A stretch of DNA of 64,000 nucleotides from an uncultured Clostridia bacterium (GTDB lineage Bacteria; Bacillota; Clostridia; TANB77; CAG-508): assembly GCA_934130935.1 (NCBI GenBank), contig CAKOYQ010000004.1, forward strand, positions 45,172 to 109,171, given 5' to 3'. The notes beneath the pieces were generated by a model. It saw nothing but the letters and a program-made list of their open reading frames with translations. It did not search any database and had not been told where the DNA came from. Position numbers and translations under genes: made by a program. Positions 46,395 through 54,473 of the stretch are shown here, one piece after another (within the stretch, counting starts at the first letter, position 1; the number at the start of each line of letters is the position of its first letter).

Positions 46395-47273
46395 TTATTT
46401 CCAATTTTCTACAAATTCTTCTGGAATTTGTAAATTTCCTTTTCCTTCTCCTAAATTTATTCCAACTTTATTCTTTCCATGGTAATCACTTCCACCACTT
46501 CTAAAATATTTTCTATCTTTTGTCAATTTTAATAAATATTCAATTTGTTCATCATTGAATTCACTATGCATACATTCAATTCCATCAATACTGTAATTTG
46601 CTAAAATTTCGTCTATAAATTTTTCTTTATCATCAGCCCATTTATATATGAATAAGTGTGGCAAAAATACCAACCCATTACATTTTTTTACTATGTCTAT
46701 AGCTTCTTGCACAGATGGATAGTCTGCTGTCTTATCTATATATAGTTTACTATTAACATCTCCACAATACTTTTTAGAAAAATTATCAAATGTATCTAAT
46801 ATCCCTTGTGGAAATATACTTTTATTTTCTTCATATTTTATAAGTTCTTTATATATGCACACACTTGCCCATTCTTTTTCCGGATCAAAACTATTTCCTA
46901 AATCTTCAGCTAATTTTAACCCCATTTCTTTACAGTTTTTATATAAAATATCAAAGTACTTTTTTTGTAATTGTGCTTTTGTCTTATCTTTATAATATAC
47001 ATCTGCCCAGTCTTGCATTTTTTCTGTGTCAATCTTATATCCTAATATTTCTATTAACCTTCCTTTATATCCACATTTAATTTCAATTCCTGGAATTATT
47101 GTTCCAGTATAATATTTTTTTATATCTATGTTTTTTAATTCTTTATAAGCATTGCAATTATCGTGATCAGTTATCGAAATATAACTTAATTCCATTTCTT
47201 CTGCTTTCTTCAAAACCTCTATTAAGCTGTCTGCTCCATCTGAATAGGTTGTATGAACATGCAAATCAATCAT
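46395..47273 (-). CDS. PHP-domain phosphoesterase
   Basis: 292 residues. DLHVHTTYSDGADSLIEV (HxH metal site), ISITDHDNCNAYKEL, IIPGIEIKCGYKGRLIEILG, LVFLPHLFIYKW and FRSGGSDYHGKNK supply the PHP metal ligands. These proteins hydrolyse nucleotide or sugar phosphates (RNase AM-like). The start ATG at 47273 is preferred to the GTG at 47282 because AGAAGGGTG precedes it. It lies 19 bp upstream of the PBP gene. Confidence 0.85.
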   Translation of the reverse strand: MIDLHVHTTYSDGADSLIEVLKKAEEMELSYISITDHDNCNAYKELKNIDIKKYYTGTIIPGIEIKCGYKGRLIEILGYKIDTEKMQDWADVYYKDKTKAQLQKKYFDILYKNCKEMGLKLAEDLGNSFDPEKEWASVCIYKELIKYEENKSIFPQGILDTFDNFSKKYCGDVNSKLYIDKTADYPSVQEAIDIVKKCNGLVFLPHLFIYKWADDKEKFIDEILANYSIDGIECMHSEFNDEQIEYLLKLTKDRKYFRSGGSDYHGKNKVGINLGEGKGNLQIPEEFVENWK

Positions 47274-47307
47274 ATTTATCACCCTTCTTTTTTAGGAATT
47301 TATTATT

Positions 47308-48118
47308 TTACTTTTGTTCCTGCTCTTCTTGCTCTTTTGCTAAAAGTTGACAAAATTCTTGTTCTAGTTTTGTTATTTTATCCATCTGAATTTTTGTTTT
47401 TACTCTTGATTTTAATGACTCTATTCTTTTCAAATAGTCCTCAGAATTTGCAAATAATCTTTTTCTATCTTCATTTCTTGTTTGCTTTATACACTCAACA
47501 ACATTCGGATATGTTTTCTCTCCAGCAGTATACACTAATTCAGGCGTTGTCTCAATTTTCCCCCTTTTAAAAACTCTAATTTTATCATATAATTTTTTAT
47601 CATCTATTTGTTGTAATGTTTCAAGCATTTTATTATATGTTCTGTCGTGATTTTCTGCAGTTACAGCTCTTGGTGGAAGATTTAACTCTATAAACCTTTG
47701 TTCCCTTTCGTATGAAGATAGCAAGCTTTCAAATCTGTCTACAGCTAATACATCTATTTCAACATCATATCCACCTTTTACTTCAACCTCTTCTCTATGT
47801 CCCTTCTTGTATTATGTTATTTCTTAATTGCACTGCCCTTTGTCTTAAATATTGGTCTAAAGCAGGAAGGATAAATTTCTGCAATTTTGCATAAGACTCA
47901 TTAGGGAACTCTTTTAATATCTGTTCATAGTATTTATGATAAATTGCAACTTCATCTGGGTTTACAGTTTTTCCTCCTCCAGCTTGTGAAACTATAAAAA
48001 TAGATTTTGGTTTATCTGATGTTTTTGTTCTCATTAATAATGCAAGCTCTGCCATTTTTAAACTTGATTCAAATTCCTCTTTTGTTAAATCATATTTTTC
48101 ATTCTTTACTTCTGACAT
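47308..48118 (-). pseudogene. Zeta-toxin-family kinase, frameshifted and internally shortened
   Basis: The 5' ORF (47795-48118) has a Walker A in SIFIVSQAGGGKT followed at once by VNPDEVAIYHKYYEQI, about 20 residues fewer than usual between them. It ends at NNIIQEGT. The 3' ORF resumes HREEVEVKGGYDVEIDVLAV and continues to 47308 with a normal zeta C-terminal half (LPPRAVTAENHDRTYNKML). The break is GGG ACA TAG: loss of a CA from ACA CAT would explain it and keep the family's EGT-x-R. It is therefore not of the CGG-A type and looks like real decay. A 65-residue partner gene stands directly upstream. Confidence 0.65.
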
Positions 48119-48121
48119 TTT

Positions 48122-48319
48122 TTACTCCTTCACTTCTTTCAAATATTTTTCCATTACTTTGTTTATTATTTCTTTATTTCCTAAATATATTTGATTTCTT
48201 TCATTTTCAAGTTTTACTATTTTTTCTTTGAATTTATCATATTCTTTTTCTTTATTTTCTTTTATTTCTTTTGCAATTTTCAAATTAATAATATTTATGG
48301 CTAATTCTACCTGCTCCAT
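48122..48319 (-). CDS. Small helical protein upstream of the zeta-type gene (65 aa)
   Basis: 65 residues, highly charged coiled-coil helix (EIKENKEKEYDKFKEKIVKL). Ends 3 bp before the zeta-type start. Small helical genes in this position are the presumed antitoxins of zeta-type kinases. GGAGAGAAGG precedes the ATG at 48319. With the kinase broken it may be a leftover. Confidence 0.6.
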   Translation of the reverse strand: MEQVELAINIINLKIAKEIKENKEKEYDKFKEKIVKLENERNQIYLGNKEIINKVMEKYLKEVKE

Positions 48320-48498
48320 TTCCTTCTCTCCTTACATTAAAAATCTAATTATATTTTACATTGTTTTTTTATACTTTTCAAGTATTTTTTTATTTTGCAA
48401 TACCTTTTTTACATTTTATTACAAAAAATTAAAAAATCTCTAATATTCTTTACATAAGTGAACATTAAAGGCTTTTTATGTTAATTTTGCAATATTGC

Positions 48499-48527
48499 TT
48501 GATTTTTTTCCTAAAATATTATATAAT
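48499..48527 (+). promoter_or_regulatory. Promoter of the foreign 96-aa gene
   Basis: TTGATT at 48499-48504 and TATAAT at 48522-48527 with a 17-nt spacer. The leader that follows contains two small hairpins (CCTTTAG/CTAAGGG and AGGC/GCCT) before the ribosome site. Confidence 0.65.
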
Positions 48528-48606
48528 AATATTTGCAGTTCAAAACAAACTCCTTTAGAAACAACTAAGGGATACAAAAAAGGCATATTGCCTGAGGAGG
48601 AATATT

Positions 48607-48897
48607 ATGTATAGTGCGTTTGAAAAAAGCTTTGAAGCATATTACCAGAAAGTCATGCGGGAAAATTGCACACTCTACGACTGGAAGAACCTCCGGTTGC
48701 TCCATCAGAAGATGCCGAGAATTTCACATTCCGGCATTAAAGACGGAAAAATTCCCGGTATTGAAATAAGAAAATATTGGAAATACTGCGACCAGTTCGC
48801 AAATGCAGCAAAACACGTTGCTGCACGCCTTCCGCTAGACGATATAGCGAAGGATCCAGTATTAGAGTTTGCATATCATGAACTTTTTCATGTATAA
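48607..48897 (+). CDS. Foreign-composition small protein (96 aa), family unknown
   Basis: A self-contained plus-strand unit: promoter, strong ribosome site TGAGGAGGAATATT, ORF, intrinsic terminator. It contains codons nearly absent in neighbours (CTC, CGC, GAC, CGG) and is clearly richer in G+C. It uses CGG in frame twice (codons 17 and 27) as ordinary arginine, unlike all native genes here. The protein is soluble and aromatic-rich (KYWKYCDQFANAAKHVAARL) and ends EFAYHELFHV. Probably acquired recently. Native ribosomes may read it poorly if CGG is not assigned. Confidence 0.55.
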   Translation: MYSAFEKSFEAYYQKVMRENCTLYDWKNLRLLHQKMPRISHSGIKDGKIPGIEIRKYWKYCDQFANAAKHVAARLPLDDIAKDPVLEFAYHELFHV

Positions 48898-48913
48898 TAA
48901 CGCTATACAAATT

Positions 48914-48946
48914 GGGTGTCCTATTTTAGGACACCCTTATTATTTT
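48914..48946 (+). terminator. Strong intrinsic terminator
   Basis: GGGTGTCCT pairs perfectly with AGGACACCC across a 5-nt loop, then TTATTATTTT. Confidence 0.85.
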
Positions 48947-48997
48947 ATTAACAAACTTACATATTTGCTTATATAATTAATTCTATTAGTATAAATA

Positions 48998-49672
48998 TTA
49001 AATAACATACATTAATACACATAACACATGTAACATATTTCCTAAAAATACACATAAATGGAATATAGAATGTACATATTTATATTTTTTTCCAATACCA
49101 TAAAGAACAGCACCTATGGTATAAATAACCCCACCTGCCAAAAGCATTATAAATCCTGACATTCCTAATAAACTAGGTAACAAGTTGGCTTTTATTATTA
49201 TACACCACCCCATTACTAGATAACATATCATAGAAAATACTTTGTATTTTTTTAAATCAATAGAATTTAATGTAATACCTAATATTGCAAATCCCCATAT
49301 AACTCCAAATATTGTCCATCCTAATGCTGTTGAATATTCTCTTAATGTACATAATGCAAATGGAGTATATGAACCCGCAATTAGTACAAATATTGCACAA
49401 TGGTCTAATACTTGAAAAACTTTTTTAGACTTCAATTTAGGACTTAAACCGTGATATATACTTGACATTGTATATAAAAATAACATTGATACTCCAAAAA
49501 TTATTCCACTTACAACTCCATATGGATTATGTCTAATTCCACCAAATACACTACATAAAACTATTGTTACTATTCCAGCAACTCCACCTACTATATGTGA
49601 TACCATATTAAAAATTTCTTCACCTTTTGTATATGTAGGCAATATTCTATCAGCTAGTTTTGTTCTTTTCAT
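48998..49672 (-). CDS. Hemolysin III / PAQR-family membrane protein
   Basis: 224 residues with seven hydrophobic segments. Family landmarks: ILPTYTKGEEIFNMVSHIVG, YTMSSIYHGLSPKLKSKKVF, VLDHCAIFVLIAGSYTPFAL and the final VHSIFHLCVFLGNMLHVLCV, which hold the zinc-binding Ser/His/Asp residues. These are integral membrane hydrolase-like proteins; haemolytic activity is not implied. Single gene with its own ribosome site AGGAGGTCATAT. Confidence 0.88.
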   Translation of the reverse strand: MKRTKLADRILPTYTKGEEIFNMVSHIVGGVAGIVTIVLCSVFGGIRHNPYGVVSGIIFGVSMLFLYTMSSIYHGLSPKLKSKKVFQVLDHCAIFVLIAGSYTPFALCTLREYSTALGWTIFGVIWGFAILGITLNSIDLKKYKVFSMICYLVMGWCIIIKANLLPSLLGMSGFIMLLAGGVIYTIGAVLYGIGKKYKYVHSIFHLCVFLGNMLHVLCVLMYVI

Positions 49673-49770
49673 ATATGACCTCCTATTTTTAACAAAAATT
49701 ACATCTAGTATTCAATACTAGATGTAATTGTATCATACACTTTTTTATTTGTCTACCACTTTTAATAAAA

Positions 49771-51063
49771 TTATTTATATTTTTTAAATTCTTCTACAAT
49801 ATTATTTATAGAAATTTGTTCTTGTGTTTTTTCTTCCATATTTCTTACTGATATATAATTATTTGCAAGTTCATCTTCTCCTAATATAAATACAAATGGA
49901 ATATGTTCTATATTAGCATAATCTAAAGCCTTTTTCATTTTTCTATTTTTCATTTCTACTTCAACTTTATACCCTGCATCTCTCATTTTTTGAGCAATTT
50001 TTAAACATTCTATTTCTGTTCCCATTGGAATGATGTATATATCAGTTAATGCTTTTTCTGTAAATTCTTCTTTATCTTTTAAAATTTCATATATAACATT
50101 TAGTCCAAAGCTGACTCCAACCGCTGGATATACTGTACCATTATTTATAAAATCTGTTATCATTTTATCATAACGGCCTCCACCACCAATACTTGAAGTA
50201 ATACTTCCATCTTTAACATATACTTCAAAAACAGTTCCTGTATAATATTCTTGACCTCTAGCAAGTGATGGTGCAAATTGTACAAATTCTAATAATCCAA
50301 GCTGTTCTATATATTTTCTTAATACATTTAATTCCTCTATTCCTTCTGCAAATATTTCATTTTTATTTTCAAGTTTTATAAGTTGTTCTACATTCATATT
50401 TAAATACATAAATAATTTTTCAACTTGCTCACTGTTTAAACTAATTTTTTGAAATTCCTTTTCAAGCTCTTGCCTTGTTAATTTTTCGAATTTATCTATT
50501 ATAGTTATTGTTTCTGTAACTAATTCTTTCGAAATTCCTGCTTCAATTATTATACCTGATAAGAATTTTCTATTATTATATTTTATTATTACATCAATTC
50601 CTAAGTCTTTATATGCTTCTACATACAATGCTATAAACTCTGCTTCAATTAATTGTCCTTCTATACCTACACAATCCACATCACATTGGATAAATTCTCT
50701 ATCTCTTCCTAATTTTACAGGTCCATTTCTAAATACTTCTCCTATTTCATATCTTTTAAATGGTAATCTTGTATTTTGATTTATTGCTATGTATTTTGCA
50801 AAAGGAACTGTTAAATCATATCTCAATGCTAAATTTCTGTTCCCTTGATCAGTAACTTTATATACTTCTTTTAATATATCATTTTCTTCATCATATTTTA
50901 ATGCTAATAAATCATAATAACATAATATTGGCGTTTGCAATGGCTTGAAACCATATTTTTCAAATACTTTTTTTAGCGTATCTGATATATAATTTCTTAT
51001 AAATTGTTCTCTTGGTGAATAATCTGCACATCCTTTTACATTTCTTAGTTCCATTTCTTTCAT
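49771..51063 (-). CDS. hisS: Histidyl-tRNA synthetase
   Basis: 430 residues, class II core. Motif 1 region FKPLQTPILCYYDLLALKYD, motif 2 ALRYDLTVPFAKYIA and FKRYEIGEVFRNGPVKLGRD followed by REFIQCDVD, histidine loop LARGQEYYTGTVFEVYV and motif 3 SIGGGGRYDKMI. A C-terminal anticodon domain follows (DIYIIPMGTEIECLKIAQKM). It starts at 51063 after GTAGGAGATAAA rather than at the ORF's first ATG (51081). It charges tRNA-His. It stands alone, without aspS as often found. Confidence 0.95.
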   Translation of the reverse strand: MKEMELRNVKGCADYSPREQFIRNYISDTLKKVFEKYGFKPLQTPILCYYDLLALKYDEENDILKEVYKVTDQGNRNLALRYDLTVPFAKYIAINQNTRLPFKRYEIGEVFRNGPVKLGRDREFIQCDVDCVGIEGQLIEAEFIALYVEAYKDLGIDVIIKYNNRKFLSGIIIEAGISKELVTETITIIDKFEKLTRQELEKEFQKISLNSEQVEKLFMYLNMNVEQLIKLENKNEIFAEGIEELNVLRKYIEQLGLLEFVQFAPSLARGQEYYTGTVFEVYVKDGSITSSIGGGGRYDKMITDFINNGTVYPAVGVSFGLNVIYEILKDKEEFTEKALTDIYIIPMGTEIECLKIAQKMRDAGYKVEVEMKNRKMKKALDYANIEHIPFVFILGEDELANNYISVRNMEEKTQEQISINNIVEEFKKYK

Positions 51064-51155
51064 TTTATCTCCTACTTTCAAATTTCTTCCAATATTATAT
51101 CATCTATATTCCAATAAGTAAAGATTTTCATTTAATTTTCCAATTTCCTATTATA

Positions 51156-51184
51156 ATAAAAATCCATTCCAAAAAGGAATGGAT
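51156..51184 (-). terminator. Intrinsic terminator of the 72-aa gene
   Basis: ATCCATTCC / GGAATGGAT stem followed by TTTTTA on the minus strand. A second hairpin (GGTGGCTTAT / ATAAGCCACC) overlaps the gene's stop codon just before it. Confidence 0.75.
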
Positions 51185-51192
51185 GGGGTGGC

Positions 51193-51411
51193 TTATTTTT
51201 CGATAAGCCACCTAAGTTCGGGGTAAGCCCTCGCGAAATGGATGCTCATTCTCATAATATGAGCAATGTCATCTTCATTATCTACAAGGAAAATATCAAT
51301 GGGTTCTCCCCCTTTGAAAAAAGCTCCGTACAGAACTTTTTTTCCAAAGAAGGTTTTGGGGTTATAAACCCGTTTCATTCTGTGAACATTTACATTTTTC
51401 ATCAATTTCAT
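51193..51411 (-). CDS. Foreign-composition small protein (72 aa), family unknown
   Basis: 72 basic residues (MKRVYNPKTFFGKKVLYGAF; ends ARAYPELRWLIEK). Richer in G+C than neighbours, with codons CCC, GGG, GAC and one in-frame CGG (codon 14, followed by G). It has a strong ribosome site (AAAGGAGGTAAG), a double-hairpin terminator and probably its own promoter (TATAAT-like at about 51466-51472 on the minus strand). Same design as the unit at 48607. Family unknown. Confidence 0.55.
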   Translation of the reverse strand: MKLMKNVNVHRMKRVYNPKTFFGKKVLYGAFFKGGEPIDIFLVDNEDDIAHIMRMSIHFARAYPELRWLIEK

Positions 51412-51505
51412 AAAATATACTTACCTCCTTTTTCTGCATACACCACTGTGCTTACAATATCTATAATACCATATTTTACATAAAAAGTAAAGTCTTTCAA
51501 CAGTT

Positions 51506-52528
51506 TTATTTACTAACTTTTTCTGCAAAAGAATTATTTACAATTTTGTTATATGGGGCCTTTTGTTCAAGCTCGCCCGCTTCTGTTATAATTAATTGAA
51601 GCTTATCAAAATCCTCTTCATTCAGGATAGGATTTTCCTTCCACGCATCAATGTCTTTATATTTTTGGACAGAGTTCTCTAAAGATTCTATAGTAGTATC
51701 TGGGAAAAATGTTTGAATTTGTTCTGCAATTTCTTTAGCAGTATGTTCTTTAACCCATTGTTCTCCTTTATATATTGCCTTCGTAAAACTTTCAATAATA
51801 TCTTTATTATTTTCAATATAACTTTTTTTCGCACAATAAGCTGTATATGGAACTTTTCCAGCCGCTTCTCCTACTGATGCTACTATATAACCCTTTTGGG
51901 CATCTTCTGTCATAGATGCAGTTGGTTCAAATAATGTAACATATTCGGCATTTCCTCCTGTAAATGCTCCTGCCATTAAGTCAAATTTTATGCTATCATC
52001 TAAAATTAAATCTTTTTGTGGATTTAGTCCATTTTTCTTTAGTACATATTCTAATGTCATATATGGAACTCCACCTTTTCTACCTGGTATAACTGTTTTT
52101 CCTTTTAAATCTTGCCAAGAAAAATTATTTGTTGGTTCTTTACTTACCAAAAATGAACCATCTTTCTGAGTTAATTGTGCAAACACTTCTATATAATCTT
52201 CTTTTCCCTCATTATATACATATATTGATGCTTCTGGCCCACACAATCCTATGTCACTTTGATTTGCCAAAATTGCTGTCATTACTTTATCCGCTCCTTG
52301 CCCTGTTGTTATTTCCAATCTTAATCCTTCTTCCTCAAAAAAACGATTTGAAATTGCAACATACTGTGGTGCATAAAATATAGATCTTGTAACTTCATTT
52401 AATTGTATAGTCTTCAGTCCCTCGTCACTTGATGTGTCTGTAAACTTTGTTTTTATAGCAAATATTACTGCTAATAATATTATCATTAGTAATATCACTG
52501 TAATAGTGTTTTTTGTTTTTTTCTTCAT
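51506..52528 (-). CDS. NitT/TauT-type ABC transporter substrate-binding protein
   Basis: 340 residues. An N-terminal membrane anchor (ITVILLMIILLAVIFAI, no lipobox cysteine), then a periplasmic-binding fold of the NMT1/SsuA class: VTRSIFYAPQYVAISNRFFE, EITTGQGADKVMTAILANQS, IGLCGPEASIYVY, LKGKTVIPGRKGGVPYMTLE and ENNKDIIESFTKAIYKGEQW. Ligands of the family include sulfonates and thiamine precursors; this one is unknown. The permease (56401-57198) and ATPase remnant (57307-57495) are 4 kb away, so the operon is split. Confidence 0.85.
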   Translation of the reverse strand: MKKKTKNTITVILLMIILLAVIFAIKTKFTDTSSDEGLKTIQLNEVTRSIFYAPQYVAISNRFFEEEGLRLEITTGQGADKVMTAILANQSDIGLCGPEASIYVYNEGKEDYIEVFAQLTQKDGSFLVSKEPTNNFSWQDLKGKTVIPGRKGGVPYMTLEYVLKKNGLNPQKDLILDDSIKFDLMAGAFTGGNAEYVTLFEPTASMTEDAQKGYIVASVGEAAGKVPYTAYCAKKSYIENNKDIIESFTKAIYKGEQWVKEHTAKEIAEQIQTFFPDTTIESLENSVQKYKDIDAWKENPILNEEDFDKLQLIITEAGELEQKAPYNKIVNNSFAEKVSK

Positions 52529-52586
52529 GTGTCCCTCCTTTTTTGTATATTTTATGTATATTAATTAGATTTGTTCTCGTTATATA

Positions 52587-52623
52587 AAAAAAGAACAAAT
52601 ACTATTTCTAATATTTGCTCTTC
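52587..52623 (-). terminator. Intrinsic terminator after the SGNH hydrolase gene
   Basis: Minus strand GAGCAAATA / TATTTGTTC stem across a 10-nt loop followed by seven T. Confidence 0.75.
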
Positions 52624-52641
52624 AATACCTTTATTAACTTT

Positions 52642-53976
52642 CTATTTTTTTTCTGCGTTATACACATTATTTGCTATTTTTTGTAACTTCTTAGCTGTAG
52701 AACTACTCAACCCTGCATTATAGTTTAACCCTACTGGACTTTTATTAAATAATGCATTATATACACAACATGCTGTTAAATAAGCTCCTTCGTTTGTTTG
52801 ATGTCTATCATCTGAGAAAACTGTACTTGCACTAAGTTTATAAATTGCTTTACCATCATAAATTAAAGAAGCTCCTATATTTTTGGCAACATTTTTTGCA
52901 TTCTTGTAAGCTGTTTTTCTAACACTGGTACTAGAATCTTTTAATACCCATGTTTGCCTAACAAATAGTTTAACATTAGGGTTTTTAGATTTTACCATTG
53001 CACTAACACTCTTTGCTCCTGATAAAAATGCATTATAATCACCTTTATATGGATTTGTGTGTTCTTGTATAATCACAATATCATAAGCTTTATTAATTGT
53101 ATTTTTATAGTTACTTGCAAGATATTCTAAAGTTTTACCACCTTTTGTTGCACTTGTAACCGAAACTCGTTTTCCACCAGCTTCTGCCAATTTCTTAAAT
53201 TTACCTGGTACATCATTTACATATGTTTTACTATTTCCCACAAAAAGAATTTTTGTAGTACCTAATTTAAAACTCACTGTTCTTGTAGCCTGTTGTTTAT
53301 GAGTATCTTCTGTAATAATTTTTATTTTATATTGGTCATTTTTAGCTTTAAATTTATTTATATCTATTGTAACTTTTGCATCTCCTTTTGCTAAATTCTC
53401 AAATTTGTAAATTTGTTTATTAGAATTATTTACATCTTGAATTTTTACATATTTGCTTCCTCCTTTATCTCTTGAGACAAAAGAAACTTTATTCCCATTT
53501 ACACTCCATTTTTCTACTCTTGGTGCATCATCTATTCCATAATATTTAATAACTTTGTTATTTACTGTTTTTGTTTTTGCATAAACTTTAAATTCCGAAT
53601 TCTGAATATATCCATTACAATCTTTAATTTTTATGTAAAAATATTTCGTTTTACCTTTTAATAAATTTTTATGTGATAAAACATATATATGTTTTTTTCT
53701 ATTTTTAGTATTTGAACTAGAAAATTTAATTTTCTTAGCATTCTTTCCGTTAGAATCTACACTATAAAGTTCTACTGATGATATTCCATTACCATCTTTT
53801 ATTGTAATTTTAACATCCGAAAATTTGTTAGATGCTACACTAAAATATTTTTTAGGTGCATTATTAAATGAATCAAACTCATTATCACTGCTAGCATAAG
53901 TGTAATTAGAAAAAACAAATAAAAATGCCATTAAAACACTTATTATAATAATCACATTTTTGTACAAAATTTTCAT
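52642..53976 (-). CDS. Secreted SGNH/GDSL-like hydrolase with N-terminal Ig-like domains
   Basis: 444 residues. Signal peptide (IIIISVLMAFLFVFSNYTYA), two beta-rich modules (about 35-235) and a C-terminal SGNH domain: block I ILFVGNSKTYVNDVP, a glycine loop KGGKTLEYLA, VIIQEHTNPYKG and block V DDRHQTNEGAYLTACCVYN (Asp/His). Such enzymes deacylate polysaccharides or act as esterases outside the cell. The start at 53976 follows GGAGAGGTG; the ORF's GTG at 53982 lies within that site. The target is unknown. Confidence 0.78.
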   Translation of the reverse strand: MKILYKNVIIIISVLMAFLFVFSNYTYASSDNEFDSFNNAPKKYFSVASNKFSDVKITIKDGNGISSVELYSVDSNGKNAKKIKFSSSNTKNRKKHIYVLSHKNLLKGKTKYFYIKIKDCNGYIQNSEFKVYAKTKTVNNKVIKYYGIDDAPRVEKWSVNGNKVSFVSRDKGGSKYVKIQDVNNSNKQIYKFENLAKGDAKVTIDINKFKAKNDQYKIKIITEDTHKQQATRTVSFKLGTTKILFVGNSKTYVNDVPGKFKKLAEAGGKRVSVTSATKGGKTLEYLASNYKNTINKAYDIVIIQEHTNPYKGDYNAFLSGAKSVSAMVKSKNPNVKLFVRQTWVLKDSSTSVRKTAYKNAKNVAKNIGASLIYDGKAIYKLSASTVFSDDRHQTNEGAYLTACCVYNALFNKSPVGLNYNAGLSSSTAKKLQKIANNVYNAEKK

Positions 53977-54059
53977 AAACACCTCTCCTTATTTATTATA
54001 TATCTTATCTATTATAGCATAATTTTACATAATATGCAAGGAGTTTCAATATTTATATA

Positions 54060-54473
54060 TTAGTCTAAATAATTATTAATAATTCGACTTAGTATTTTTT
54101 GTGCAAATGTATTCACAATTATATAGTTATCTTTAATATTAGTTTTGTTCATTCCTTTAGTATATATATTTGTATCAACTCTTTCTAATAATGTATATCT
54201 ATTAGTTAATAGTAATGATAATACATAGGTCATTTCATTATATATTATAAATTTTTTTCCTCTATCTAATTCGTTCTTCTTAACTTTTTCTATATCTATA
54301 ACTTGCATATCTGAATTAGCACAATTTAAAATTCCATTTATTTTCATTTGTTCTCTCTTTTCTTGTTCTGTTGAATTATAATAATTATCTCCTAATAAAT
54401 GTTCTATTAATTCTTTTTCATTAGAAAATTGACAACTTTCATTATTTTCTATTAAAATTAATTCTTTCAACAT
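54060..54473 (-). CDS. Partner protein of the amidoligase (137 aa), family unknown
   Basis: Begins MLKELILIENNESCQFSN and is soluble and acidic in its first part. Its start is fused with the amidoligase stop (1-bp overlap, TAATG type), so the two are translationally coupled and likely work together. No motif recognised. Amidoligase operons often include a small partner protein, substrate or cyclotransferase; the sequence does not identify which. Confidence 0.6.
   Translation of the reverse strand: MLKELILIENNESCQFSNEKELIEHLLGDNYYNSTEQEKREQMKINGILNCANSDMQVIDIEKVKKNELDRGKKFIIYNEMTYVLSLLLTNRYTLLERVDTNIYTKGMNKTNIKDNYIIVNTFAQKILSRIINNYLD

Noticed and set aside
47795..47830. Zeta-type gene break as a sixth recoding site
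   Set aside because: The codon is GGG-A, not CGG-A, and the family's EGT-x-R is better restored by a lost CA; the gene also lacks an internal loop.
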